Origin: Mesorhabditis belari
Lineage: Eukaryota > Nematoda > Chromadorea > Rhabditida > Rhabditidae
Direction of reading: 5' to 3'
NCBI GenBank assembly: GCA_958450365.1
Contig: CAUEEP010000578.1
Location: 89,495-153,494, forward strand
DNA length: 64,000 bases
A program made the position numbers and the translations under genes. Of the stretch, positions 24,021 through 34,900 are shown in pieces; the first letter of the stretch is position 1, and the number at the start of each line of letters is the position of its first letter. Under the pieces are notes generated by a model, which saw nothing but the letters and a program-made list of their open reading frames with translations, was not told where the DNA came from and searched no databases.

Positions 24021-24185
24021 CACCTAGCCACCAAATTCCTATAACTAATCCCGAATTCTCCCGATCTCCGATCGAAATTTTGAGCCCAAATTTCCCCTCC
24101 ACATTGTCGCATTTCTTTTTTCAACAATTCCCCCATTATTTTCCCCATTTTCACCTCTAATCCCCGCGTTCAAATGGGTTAAAAA

Positions 24186-25014
24186 AACTCCAATACCTAT
24201 AAAGACGAAAGTATATTTTCACGTCTTTTTCTTTCATCTTCCCAGAAAAAATCTCATTTTTCCCCGATCGCATCTGGCTTCTCCCAATACTTTGCCTTAT
24301 TTGCTTTATTTCACATTTTCAATTTTTCTAAACTTTTTAAGATATTCAACTAAATACCTAAGCTTTACTATTCAAAAAGTTGATCTTCAACCCAATAAAA
24401 AACGAAAAACTAAGTTTGATCAACCGAAAACTACAAAACACAATCGTTGACGAGCAAAAAATGTTTAATTATTCAACAATTTCTCAACAAATTTCTGTGT
24501 GAAGGTTAAGAATTGAAAGAAAAGAAAGAAAAGAAAGAAAAGAAAAGAGAAATTCAAGATAGAAAGATCAAAAAAAGTGAATTCTCACGAAAATTCACCA
24601 ATTCGACACCAAAAGGAAACCTTTTAAACAAAAATTTCGAAAAACAAAAGCTTTTTTCGTCATAAATTTAACAATTAATCTATTTATATTTATTAAATCT
24701 TGTTATTTATTGTTATTTATTCACTTATTTACGATTTATTATCGATTTTTCTTTATCGAATCTTATTTTTTGCTATAAAATCCTTTTATAGCAACTTGCG
24801 ACCCTAAGTCGCATCCAGAATTTCAAAGCGACTTGAAAATTGTGGAAATTTCTAGAAGTACACGTAGTAATCCGTATCAAATTTTGATTACTATCCCAAT
24901 CCATATCAATTTCCACATCCCATTCCCATTTTCCCATCCCACCGGTCGATCGGTCGGTTCCCATTCATCTTTCCCTTTGATATCTTCTCCTCTATAGGAA
25001 AATTGAAAATACCG
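24186..25014. other. AT-rich sequence, no gene recognised
   Basis: Includes AAAGAAAAGAAAG and ATTTATTG runs. The minus-strand frame at 24773-24964 was not supported by splice or family evidence. Confidence 0.5.
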
Positions 25015-25016
25015 TA

Positions 25017-25288
25017 TTTTCTCTAATAGTAGTGCACCCCAGCATCCCAGAGTTGGTGTCCAGCATCCCAGAGTTGGTGACCAGCATCCCAGAGTTGGTG
25101 ACCAGCATCCCAGAGTTGGTGACTATTTTACGGCTCTCAAAGTTTTCACAAAAGCTCAACACCCAAATCCCCTACAAGATCTCATCGTCAGCTACATTTT
25201 CCGACCTCACATCGATAGGTTTTGATAAGCGGTTCTCGAGATTTCGAGGAATTTAGGTGAAGCTTACTATTGCATTACTATTAGGTTG
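25017..25288. mobile_element. TA-flanked MITE, copy 1, with internal 21-bp array
   Basis: Left end TTTTCTCTAATAGTAGTGCA, right end TGCATTACTATTAG. Four CCAGCATCCCAGAGTTGGTGA-type units lie inside. An inverted copy is at 30266-30469. The right flank AGGTTGATGCATAAGT resembles a mariner terminus. Confidence 0.75.
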
Positions 25289-25654
25289 ATGCATAAGTCA
25301 TATTAAGATAAAATTTCAAGTTTAAGCACAGACAAAAGCCACGTTTAAGCAAAAAGATTACAATTTTCACTAAATTTACCTTCACTTCTTTTCCTTTTCC
25401 CTAAACAAACACCCGTTCTTTGACCCTTTTTCTTCCCCCTTTCTTCCATCCGTTTCAAATGCAGCTCATTCTGAACAACTCATTGTTTTTTCTTTCTCAT
25501 TTTCTCACTTTTCTTTAGACAAAAATTTCCGGGCTTTATTTTTGTCTTGAATAGAAATGGAAAACAATTTAAGGTGGTTTTAAGCTTTTCAATGTTACTT
25601 TTAGAAGATTGAGTACAATTTAGGTTCTGAGAGTTTTTAGGTTGTTTTAGTTTG

Positions 25655-26250
25655 GCTTTAGGTTGGCTTTGGGTTGACTTTGGTTTAGCTTTAGTTCGGC
25701 TTTAGATTGGCTTTAGATTGGCTTCAGTTTGGCTTTGGTTTGGCGTCAGTTCGGCTCTAGTTTGGCTTTAGTTTAGCTTTAGTTTGGCTTTAGATTGGCT
25801 TTGGTTTAGCTTTAGTTTAGCTTTAGTTTGACTTTAATTTGGCTTTAATTTGACTTTAGTTTGACTTTAGTTTTAGTTTGGCTTTAGTTTAGCTTTAGTT
25901 TGGCTTCAGTTTGGCTTCAGTTTAGCTTTAGTTTGACTTTAGTTTGATTTTAGTTTAGCTTCGGTTTGGCTTTAGATTGGCTTTGGTTTGGCTATAGTTT
26001 GGCTATAGTTTGGCTATAGTTTGGCTTCAGTTTGGCTTCAGTTTGGCTTTAGTTTGGCTTCAGTTTGGCTTTAGTTTAGCTTTAGTTTGGCTTTAGATTG
26101 GCTTTGGTTTGGCTTCAGTTTGGCTTTGGTTTAGCTGTAGTTTGACTTTAGTTTAGCATTAGTTTGGCTTTAGATTGGCTTTAGTTTGGCTTCAGTTTGG
26201 CTTTGGTTTAGCTTTAGTTTGACTTTAGTTTGACTTTAGTTTGAATTAGA
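25655..26250. repeat. 11-bp array TTTGGCTTTAG
   Basis: About 52 units with GACTT, GCTTC and TTAGC variants. Confidence 0.92.
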
Positions 26251-26584
26251 TTTGGGCTATAAGAAGTCAATAGTTGACGATATATCGTCTGGAATTAGTT
26301 AATCAAAAACAGGTTTGAAGGATGGGTCTAGAACTTCGGACTGGTGTTAAGTGTTAACTTGACGAAGACTTTTTCGACTTAGCGCTTCTGGAGTTGAGTC
26401 AGACTTTGCCAGATCCAGGGAAATGATGAATTTCAGCCAATTATGAATGAGTGAATCTAGACGCGTCCAACCATCAAGTATTTGGTATCATGTAATCAAA
26501 TACTTGATGTCTCTTCGATCTCTTCTCAGGCATTACAGGCTCACTTCTGTTAAAGGCTCACTTCTGTTACAGGCTTACATTTGA

Positions 26585-26685
26585 GAAGCCTTTGAGACGA
26601 TAAGAACGGATGATTTTTGATCATCCGTTCTTGATTTTTGATGATCCATCCTATCGTCTTATCATCTTATCGTCTCAAAGGCTTA
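26585..26685. repeat. Hairpin upstream of receptor 1
   Basis: GCCTTTGAGACGATAAGA and its complement, with an inner pair around GGATGATTTTTGATCATCC. It lies about 220 bp before the ATG. Confidence 0.8.
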
Positions 26686-26888
26686 GATTTCTTGCTTTCT
26701 TTCTTTCTATTTAATATAGTCTTACAGTAGACAATTGTAGACAATAACTGTAAAAAGACTGAAGGCTCTTGCTTTGTTTGTTGCTTTCTTTCTTTCTTTC
26801 TTTCGTTCTTTCTTTATTTCTTTATTTCTTTCTTTGTTCATAATTTTCTTATCTTAAACTTGCTTAACTTTTTTTGCTTAACAAATTC
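26686..26888. other. Upstream region of receptor 1
   Basis: Contains a CTTTCTTTCTTT run and T-rich sequence; no TATA box or other promoter element can be assigned. Confidence 0.4.
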
Positions 26889-26897
26889 TTTTAGTTA
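26889..26897 (+). promoter_or_regulatory. Putative trans-splice acceptor before receptor 1 ATG
   Basis: TTTTAG ends three bases before the ATG at 26898, preceded by T-rich sequence with no upstream exon in frame. In nematodes this arrangement usually marks spliced-leader addition, and it supports this ATG as the start. Inference from sequence context only. Confidence 0.55.
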
Positions 26898-27116
26898 ATG
26901 GAAAACGATTCCTCGTCGATTTACGAGACACTCAGAAATGAAACAAATCCTTCAGAAGATCAACAAAAGGAAATGGAAATCCCGTCTGCATTAACAGCAG
27001 ACTATATTGAAATGATTTATCTATGCTTTGTGATCATTGTCGGAACACCGTCGAATTGTTTCATTCTCAGGAGATTGTGTCAGGATTTAAAACGAACGCC
27101 AAAAGACAGTGTTAAG
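26898..27116 (+). CDS. Receptor 1 exon 1: N-terminus and TM1
   Basis: Encodes residues 1-73: an acidic, Ser/Thr-rich extracellular segment with two NxS/T sequons, then TM1 (IYLCFVIIVGTPSNCFILRRL) and the start of the first intracellular loop. It ends AAG before donor GTCAGT, phase 0. Confidence 0.85.
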
Positions 27117-28869
27117 GTCAGTTTTTCCTCAATACTTTGATCTATAACTGCACTGTTTCAGTGCACGAGAAAGGGTTTGTTTACAGCTGATTTTAAGCTA
27201 GTTAAGGCATGGCTATTTAGGCTAAAATCGCTATTTTTAAAGCATTAAAATTGGGTAATCAAAATCGAGCTCAAAAAATTTACACTTATTTGAGAAAATC
27301 TAAGTTTAAAAGAGAAAAACGAGCAAGGAATTAACTATTTTTTCCTCATGACTTCAGTGATCAATCTATTTAAATGAATGTTTCATTGAAAAGCGAGCTT
27401 TTTATATAAGAAAATCTTGCAAACGTGCTATTCACCGATTTCCTTAAATACTCGATTGTTTCCTCCTTTTTCCTCCTTTTTCCTCCTTTTTCCCCCTTTT
27501 TTTCCCCTTTCATTGCTCACTACCAAATTCGCTTTTCACCAATTTTCCCCCACCAATTCCCTTTCAACCAATTCCCTTAAATTATTCCCGAAATTCCGCT
27601 TTCACATAGTAAATTTCACATTTAAAATAGCTATTTTTGTTTTAGCATTTAAAAAAAACAATTTTAGGCTGGTTTCCTCATACTGAAGATCAATTTGAAC
27701 ATCTCCGATTTACTTCTTTTGTGCATTTTGGCATTTGGAAAGCTTTTATGGTTGTTGATGTATCAATGGCCTTGTAAGTTTGGGAATTGATTACGGTAGA
27801 AAAAGAGAAGTGAAGGAATAAAGAAGTAAAGGAATAAAGAGTTTATGGTTGTTGACGTATCAATGGCCTTGTAAGTTTGGGAATAGATTACGATAGAGAA
27901 AGAGAAGTAAAGGAAATAGAAGTAAAGGAATAGAGTTTATGGTTGTTGACGTATCAATGGCCTTGTAAGTTTGGGAATAGATTACGATAGAAAAAGAGAA
28001 GTGAAGGAATAAAGAAGTGAAGGAAAAGAAAAAGTTGATTTGGAAGAGGGAAGCCTAAGCTCGACCTTTCGATTCCGGCATCTAACCATTGAGCCATTTG
28101 GTAGCTTGAATTGCTGAGAGAAAAAGGAAACACGACAAAGAAGGAAGAAAAAAGAGACGGGATTGAACCCTCGATCTCCTGCTTTCCAGGCTCTAGCCTC
28201 TAACCACTGAGGCATCCGGTAGCTTGATCTATTAAGAGAAAAAGGAAACACAAGGAAGAAGAAGAAAGAAAAAAGGAAAATACCTTCAGAACCACAAGAA
28301 TCTTGGCAAATTAGGGTACAACTATTGGCATTACAGTACGAAACTTAAGCTACGATATGCATCAAATTACAGTACGAATCTCAAGCTACAATATGAAACC
28401 AATCGCAAGTCGATCGGACGCCTGTAGACCTAAAACTCCGGTCAAAATAGACTACAGAGGCCGGAGTTTTAGATCTTGACCTACAGGCGTCCGAGCGAGT
28501 TGCGGTTGGTTTCATTCGATTCCTCATCAAATTCTACTATATAGTGAGCAATATTAGATTAAGCGCTTACTTATAAAAATATCGAGAAAACCGGTGTTAT
28601 ACTATAGAGACTGGAGTCATGTAAAACACCGGTTTTCTCGATATTTTTATAAGTAAGCGCTTAATCTAATATTGCTCATTATATAGTAGAATTTGATGAG
28701 GAATCGAATGAAATTAACCGCAAGTTGCTCGGACGCTTGTAGGTCGAGATCTAGTGTATTTTGTAGTGTAGTGTCTCTAGTGTATTTTGACCAGAGTTTT
28801 AGGTCTACAGGCGTCATGGAGACAAACAGATTAGACAGACAGATTAGACAGACAGACAGACAGACAGAT

Positions 28870-28900
<31 letters not shown>

Positions 28901-31900
28901 GAGACAAACAGACAGATTAGACAGACAGACAAACAGACGTTTAGTACAGTACAGTACATTACATTGAAATCGATTTTCAGGGGGCTCAGCTTTGTGCAAA
29001 CTCTACAATTTCGGCTCAATGGTTTCACTATACATTTCGTCGAATATCGTCGTTTGTATAGCGTTGGATCGACTTAGAAATGTCCTCGGCGCAAGCAAAT
29101 TGAGAAGAGGAAAAGGCGCAAATGTTTGTAATCTTTCTTTTTACAATAAGAATCTCATTTAGGGAAGTGTGGTGCATCTGCTTTTGATTGGTTCATGGTT
29201 TTTGGCGATTCTCTGGTCAATTCCACAGCTAATCGTCTGGGATGTGCAAGAGGTGGTGCCAGGCTTCTCACAATGCACCGATATCTGGATGATCAAGAAG
29301 TGAGACGGTTTTTCTTATCAAATGGTTAGCACAAATGTTCAAAAGAAGCCAAAAAAAAACAATCCAGACTAGGCTGCTAAGCTTTGACACTTGTTATTAC
29401 GCAAAATTCCTAGATCTCTACTTGAACTCTACTTGAATCAAGCCTTTACTTGACTCAGTTGAGTCCATAATTAAGTTATTATAGTTTTTTTTAAATTTTC
29501 ATTGTTTCTTTAGCTATTTTAAGTTAATCTCAATTAATTTTTACCAAAAGAAAATAAAACAAAAAGTTTTGAGAGGCGAAATAAGGTGAAGTTAAGCTTC
29601 GAATCTCTGTCACTCGATAGCCGAATGGTAAGTTGTTAGGTTACAAAGCGATTGCTAGATTACTCCCCTAGGTTACAAAGCGATTGCTAGATTACTCCCC
29701 TGGATTACAAAGCGATTGCTACTGATTCCCTAGGTTACAAAGCGATTGCTACTGCTCCCCTAGGTTACAAAGCGATTGCTACTGCTAGGTTACAAAGCTA
29801 TTGCTACTGCTTCCCTAGATTACAAAGCGATTGCTACTGCTCCCCTAGGTTACAAAGCGATTGCTACTGATTCCCTAGGTTACAAAGCGATTGCTACTGC
29901 TAGGTTACAAAGCGATTGCTACTGATTCCCTAGGTTACAAAGCGATTGCTACTGCTCCCCTAGGTTACAAAGCGATTGCTACTGCTCCCCTAGGTTACAA
30001 AGCGATTGCTACTGCTCCCCTAGGTTACAAAGCGATTGCTAGATTGCTCCCATAGGTTCAATCCCTCGAATTTCTCTTTTGCAAAACAGTACAAACACAA
30101 TCTAAACGATAAACGAAAGATAAAACTCCATAATTATTGTCTCTATATTAGTTTTTCTCTATTTGAAACACTTTTAAACTATTGCTTTAACTGTTGACTG
30201 TTTTTGCTGAGAAATTTCATCGACTTTTTCTTGTTTATAAATTAAGATTAGTTTAATATACTCTATTTTCTCTAATAGTAATGTAATAGTAAGCTTTACC
30301 TAAATTCCTCGAAATCTCGAGAACCGCTTATCAAAACCTATCGATGTGAGGTCGGAAAATGTAGCTGAGGATGAGATCTAGTTGGGGATTAGAGTGTTGA
30401 GCTTCTGCAGAAGCTTGGAAGCCGTAAAATTGTCATCAACTCGGCTCGGTGCACTACTATTAGAGAAAATAAAGAATAAGACTTTAAAAGAACTGAAAAG
30501 AAAAAGAAGGCGAGCGCGGGATTGAACCTAGGGGTCATAGCATTGGACAGCTCGTAGTATTGGACGCCAACGTCATAGCATTGAACGCCAACTTACCACT
30601 TGGCTACCGAGTAACCAAGAATGCCAGTAACCAGCCAGTAACCAGCGGTGGCTAGTGGTAGCCAGTCACCAGTGGTAGCCAGTAACCAGTGGTAGCCAGT
30701 AACCAGCGGTAACCAGTAACCAGCGGTGGCTTAACTTAACGTTATAAAGGCTCTAGTCCAAGCCTTTCTAAGCTTGAAATCTTTAAATCTAAAATACAAT
30801 TTCATCTTCAATCTTCAGACATCTGATCCACTTTGGTCGGGCAAAGGAAAGTGATTACGGTTTTTTGTACAGCACTGTCATGTCATCCGCTTATGATATT
30901 TCACATTTGGTGAGTTTAAAGAAAAAGAAATTCACTTGAAAGAACCCTAACTCTATTCGGGAATTCATTTCAATTCATCTATTTCTGTTTATTTAAACTC
31001 TAGATCATTAATTATCCCTAATTTTCTTCCTTTTCTTCAAATTCTATCTCGAATTCTTTCAAAATTCATCAATTTTATTTCAGTTTTTCGTCTTTTGGGG
31101 TCCACTAATTGTTCTCATTAAATGCTACGTCATCATTGCGATTCGATTAGTGAAATACTCAAGAAGAGCGCCTGGACAACCGGTGAGGAAAAAAAGCATA
31201 TTGAAGAGGGAAATTTGAAGGGAAGTACTAGATTAAGGGGAAGTACTAGATGAAGGGAAATGCTAGATGAAGGGAAATGCTAGATGAAGGGAAGTACTAG
31301 CTGAAGGGAAGTACTAGATGAAGGGAAGTACTAGATGAAGGGAAGTACTAGCTGAAGGGAAGTACTAGATGAAGGGAAGTACTAGATGAAAGTAAAACAA
31401 GTACTAGATGATATAAATCTATAAAAATTATATTAAAGATGGGAAAGATTAAGGATTTCATCTGAAACAGATGTTCCAGAACAGGGAACAAATCGGAAAA
31501 AAACCTTCAAAACCTGAAGGAATGTCGGAAAATGTTGATAAAGCCAAATTCTCTATACTTTTTCTCAAAATTGTCCCAAATTCTTGCTTATTTAAGTCTG
31601 AAAAACGATTTTCTGGTACATTGCAAAGGAAATTATTCAAGAAGAAGGATTTTGAAAGGCTTACAAAGGTTTAGAAAGGTTTAGAAAGGCTTAGAAAGGC
31701 TTAGAAAGGCTTAGAAAGGCTTAGAAAGGCTTAGAAAAGCTTAGAAAGGTTTAAAAAGACTTAGAAAGGCTTAGAAAGGTTTAAAAAGGCTTAGAAAGGC
31801 TTAGAAAGGCTTAGAAAGGCTTTGAGACTTAGAAAGTTAAAGTTTAGGACAAAAATGCGTAGGAAGTTAAAGTTTTGAACCTAATAATGCTTAGAAAGTC

Positions 31901-34900
31901 AAGTTTTGCACTTCTTGATGCTTAGAAAGTCCAATATTCAATTTAAAGTAATTCAAGAGCTATTTTTGACTTAAAACTTATCAATGAATAGAACTCGTAT
32001 AAGAAAATCTTGTTTATTAAGTTTTTATGAACCATTTAGAGTCCCATGATTCGCCCGGATATGACTTCTGGACCGTCTGGTGTTGAGCAATCGATCTCAC
32101 TGCATCGTGAGTGTTTATGAATTTACTTATAGATTAGTCACCTACGGTAGTCCCTCAACAATCTATAAGCCAGATAGCAAAGCGGAAATCGACAGTACAA
32201 TGCGTACAATGCGTACAGTTACCTACAGCACTCAGCACTACAGGCAAAACCCTACAGCACTCAAATTTTACAGTAATCGGGAAACCTATAGCAGCCAAAT
32301 TCTAGAGTAATCCTGGAACTTACAGTACACAAATTCTACAGTAATCCGGAAACCAATAGCAGCCAAATTCTACAGTAATCCTGGAAACCTATAGCAGCCA
32401 AACTCTACAGTAATCCTGGGAACCTATAGCAGCCAAACTCTACAGTAATCCTGGGAACCTATAGCAGCCAAATTCTACAGTAATCCGGGAACCAATAGCA
32501 GCCAAATTCTAAAGTAATCCGGGAACCAATAGCAGCCAAATTCTACAGTAATCCTGGGAACCAATAGCAGCCAAATTCTACAGTAATCCTGGGAACCTAT
32601 AGCAGCCAAATTCTACAGTAATCCTGAAACCTAGCAGCCAAACTCTACCGTAATCCGGAAACCAATAGCAGCCAAATTCTACAGTAATCCTGGGAACCTA
32701 TAGCAGCCAAATTCTACCGTAGTCCTGGAACCTAGCAGCCAAACTCTACAGTAATCCTGGGAACCTATAGCAGCCAAACTCTACAGTAATCCGGAAACCA
32801 ATAGCAGCCAAATTCTACAGCAATCCGGGAACCTAGCAGCCAAACTCTACAGTAATCCCTGATAAAACCGTTTGAGATGACGAAAACGATTCGATTCAAT
32901 TAGAAGCCTGGCGCTGAGCGGAATCCTGCCCAATCTGACTTCCCTTTTTCACTTTCTAGAACTTCTAACCTTTTCCAGAACTTCTAAACCAGTCTATACA
33001 ATCAAAAACTTGTTTTAACATTTAGAAACTATATCAAAATTGATATCAAACTTATCTATATCAAAAAGTATCGCTGCTCTTTAGAATTCGAAACTGCTTC
33101 CACGACTGTATCCATCGATCGCCACAGCACACCGCGGGTAAACGTTATCGCAACTCGCACGTTATCTAACCCGCATGAGGTTCGAGTTTACGATTTGATT
33201 ATGGTGTAAAATTGGTTTAATAAGATCGATTATTGTGTAAAATTGGTTTAGTAAGATCGATTATCATGTAAAACTGGTCTAGTAAGATTGTTTATGATAT
33301 AAAACCGATCTAGTAAGATCGATTATGGTGTAAAATTGGTTTAATAAGATCGATTATTGTGTAAAATTGGTTTAGTAAGATTGTTTATGATATAAAACTG
33401 GTCTAATAAGATCGATTATCGTGTACAATTGGTTTAGTAAGATCGATTATTGTGTAAAACTGGTCTAATAAGAATGTTTATGGTGTAAAATTGGTTTAGT
33501 AAGTTTGTTTATGATATAAAAGACTGTAAGACTGGTCTAATAAGATTGTTTATGATGTAAAACGGGTCTAGTAAGAAGGTTTATCGTGTACAATTGGTTT
33601 AGTAAGATTGTTTATGATGTAAAACTGGCCTAATAAGATTGTTTATGATGCAAAACTGGTCTAATAAGATCGATTATCGTGTAAAATTGGTTTAATAAGA
33701 TTGATTATCATGTAAAACTGGTCTAATAAGAATGTTTATGGTGTAAAATTGGTTTAGTAAGATTGTTTATGATATAAAAGACTGTAAGACTGGTCTAATA
33801 AGATTGTTTATGATGTAAAATCGATCTAATAAGATTGTTTATGATGTAAAACTGGTCTAGTAAAATCGATTATTGTGTAAGACTGGTTTAGCAAGATTGT
33901 TTATGATATAAAACTGGTCTAATAAGATCGATTATCATGTAAATTCTTAGTAAGAAAGAGAAAGAGTAAAGTTTGGCATGTTAAGATTCCGAGAAACGAT
34001 CGTTTTCATCTCTTTTTTGTTATGAAACCCTGATTGAATTTAAAATATTGTGAAATTGTTGTGTTTTCTTTGTAAAAACTGAGACTTTTGAGCAATTTTG
34101 GCTCTGAAAACTCTTTAAGCTCTGAAAATATTGAAACTATACCTGATTTTTGTGCTTTAAAGCCTTGAATTTCTTTAGATTTCGGGTATTCGACGATCTT
34201 TTGACCGATACAGTGAACGAGTGCCCAGCCCTGGATTGAGATCGAGTTCAAGATTAGGCAGTGCTCTTCCATTTACGAAATATTTTCACCGAAATGGACA
34301 CAGTATGGACAATATCTTTTCAAAAGGTGAGTCTAGAGAGGAAAAGAAAGAATTCTAAAGGGATATATGAAATATATAATGGGAAATGACCGAGCTGGAA
34401 GTCACACTATCTAATGGAGAATTTTTGAGTAGGAAAGGGATAAATCTGGCTTTGATATCTACCGTAGCTTTTAAAACTTTTTCTGATAGATTTTACTGCT
34501 TTATACTTCTGGAAAGCTGAAGCTGGAAGTCACACTATCTAATAAACAATTTTTTAGCTACTCTACTCAAAATTTAAGATATTCAGTCTACATAGTATAG
34601 TAAAAAAAAGTAAATAGTAAAAGTACCGTAAAAAACGTCTTTTCTTTTATCAAACTACAGTATGACATCCAATTTGTAGAAAAAGAATTCATTTAAGAGG
34701 CTAGCCTCAAAATTGGAAGTGATTTCTTTGACGAAACGAGTTCACCTAGAAAACTCATCGACTTTGATGAATTTTGCTAAACATGTTAAACAAAATTTTC
34801 ATATTGGAGCGCACATTATCTAATGAATAAGTTTAGCTTACTGTAGCTTTCATTAGATTTTTTTCAAAGTTGCGTAATTGAACCGGAGATGTTTAGGTGA

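Larger units (their letters stand above)
23600..24185. repeat. Duplicated segment, copy 2, with insertion
   Basis: Same as 22566-22880 except for 23713-24026, which holds the exon-like frame at 23743 and the CCTAGCCCAAGTTT array. Confidence 0.8.

Noticed and set aside
25281..25300. Mariner transposon terminus (TTAGGTTGATGCATAAGT)
   Set aside because: It resembles a mariner end, but no opposite end or transposase remnant was found nearby; recorded only as a possible flank.
34006..34272. Minus-strand 88-codon frame
   Set aside because: Overlaps receptor 1 exon 9, which has strong splice sites and fits the phase; the minus frame has no support.
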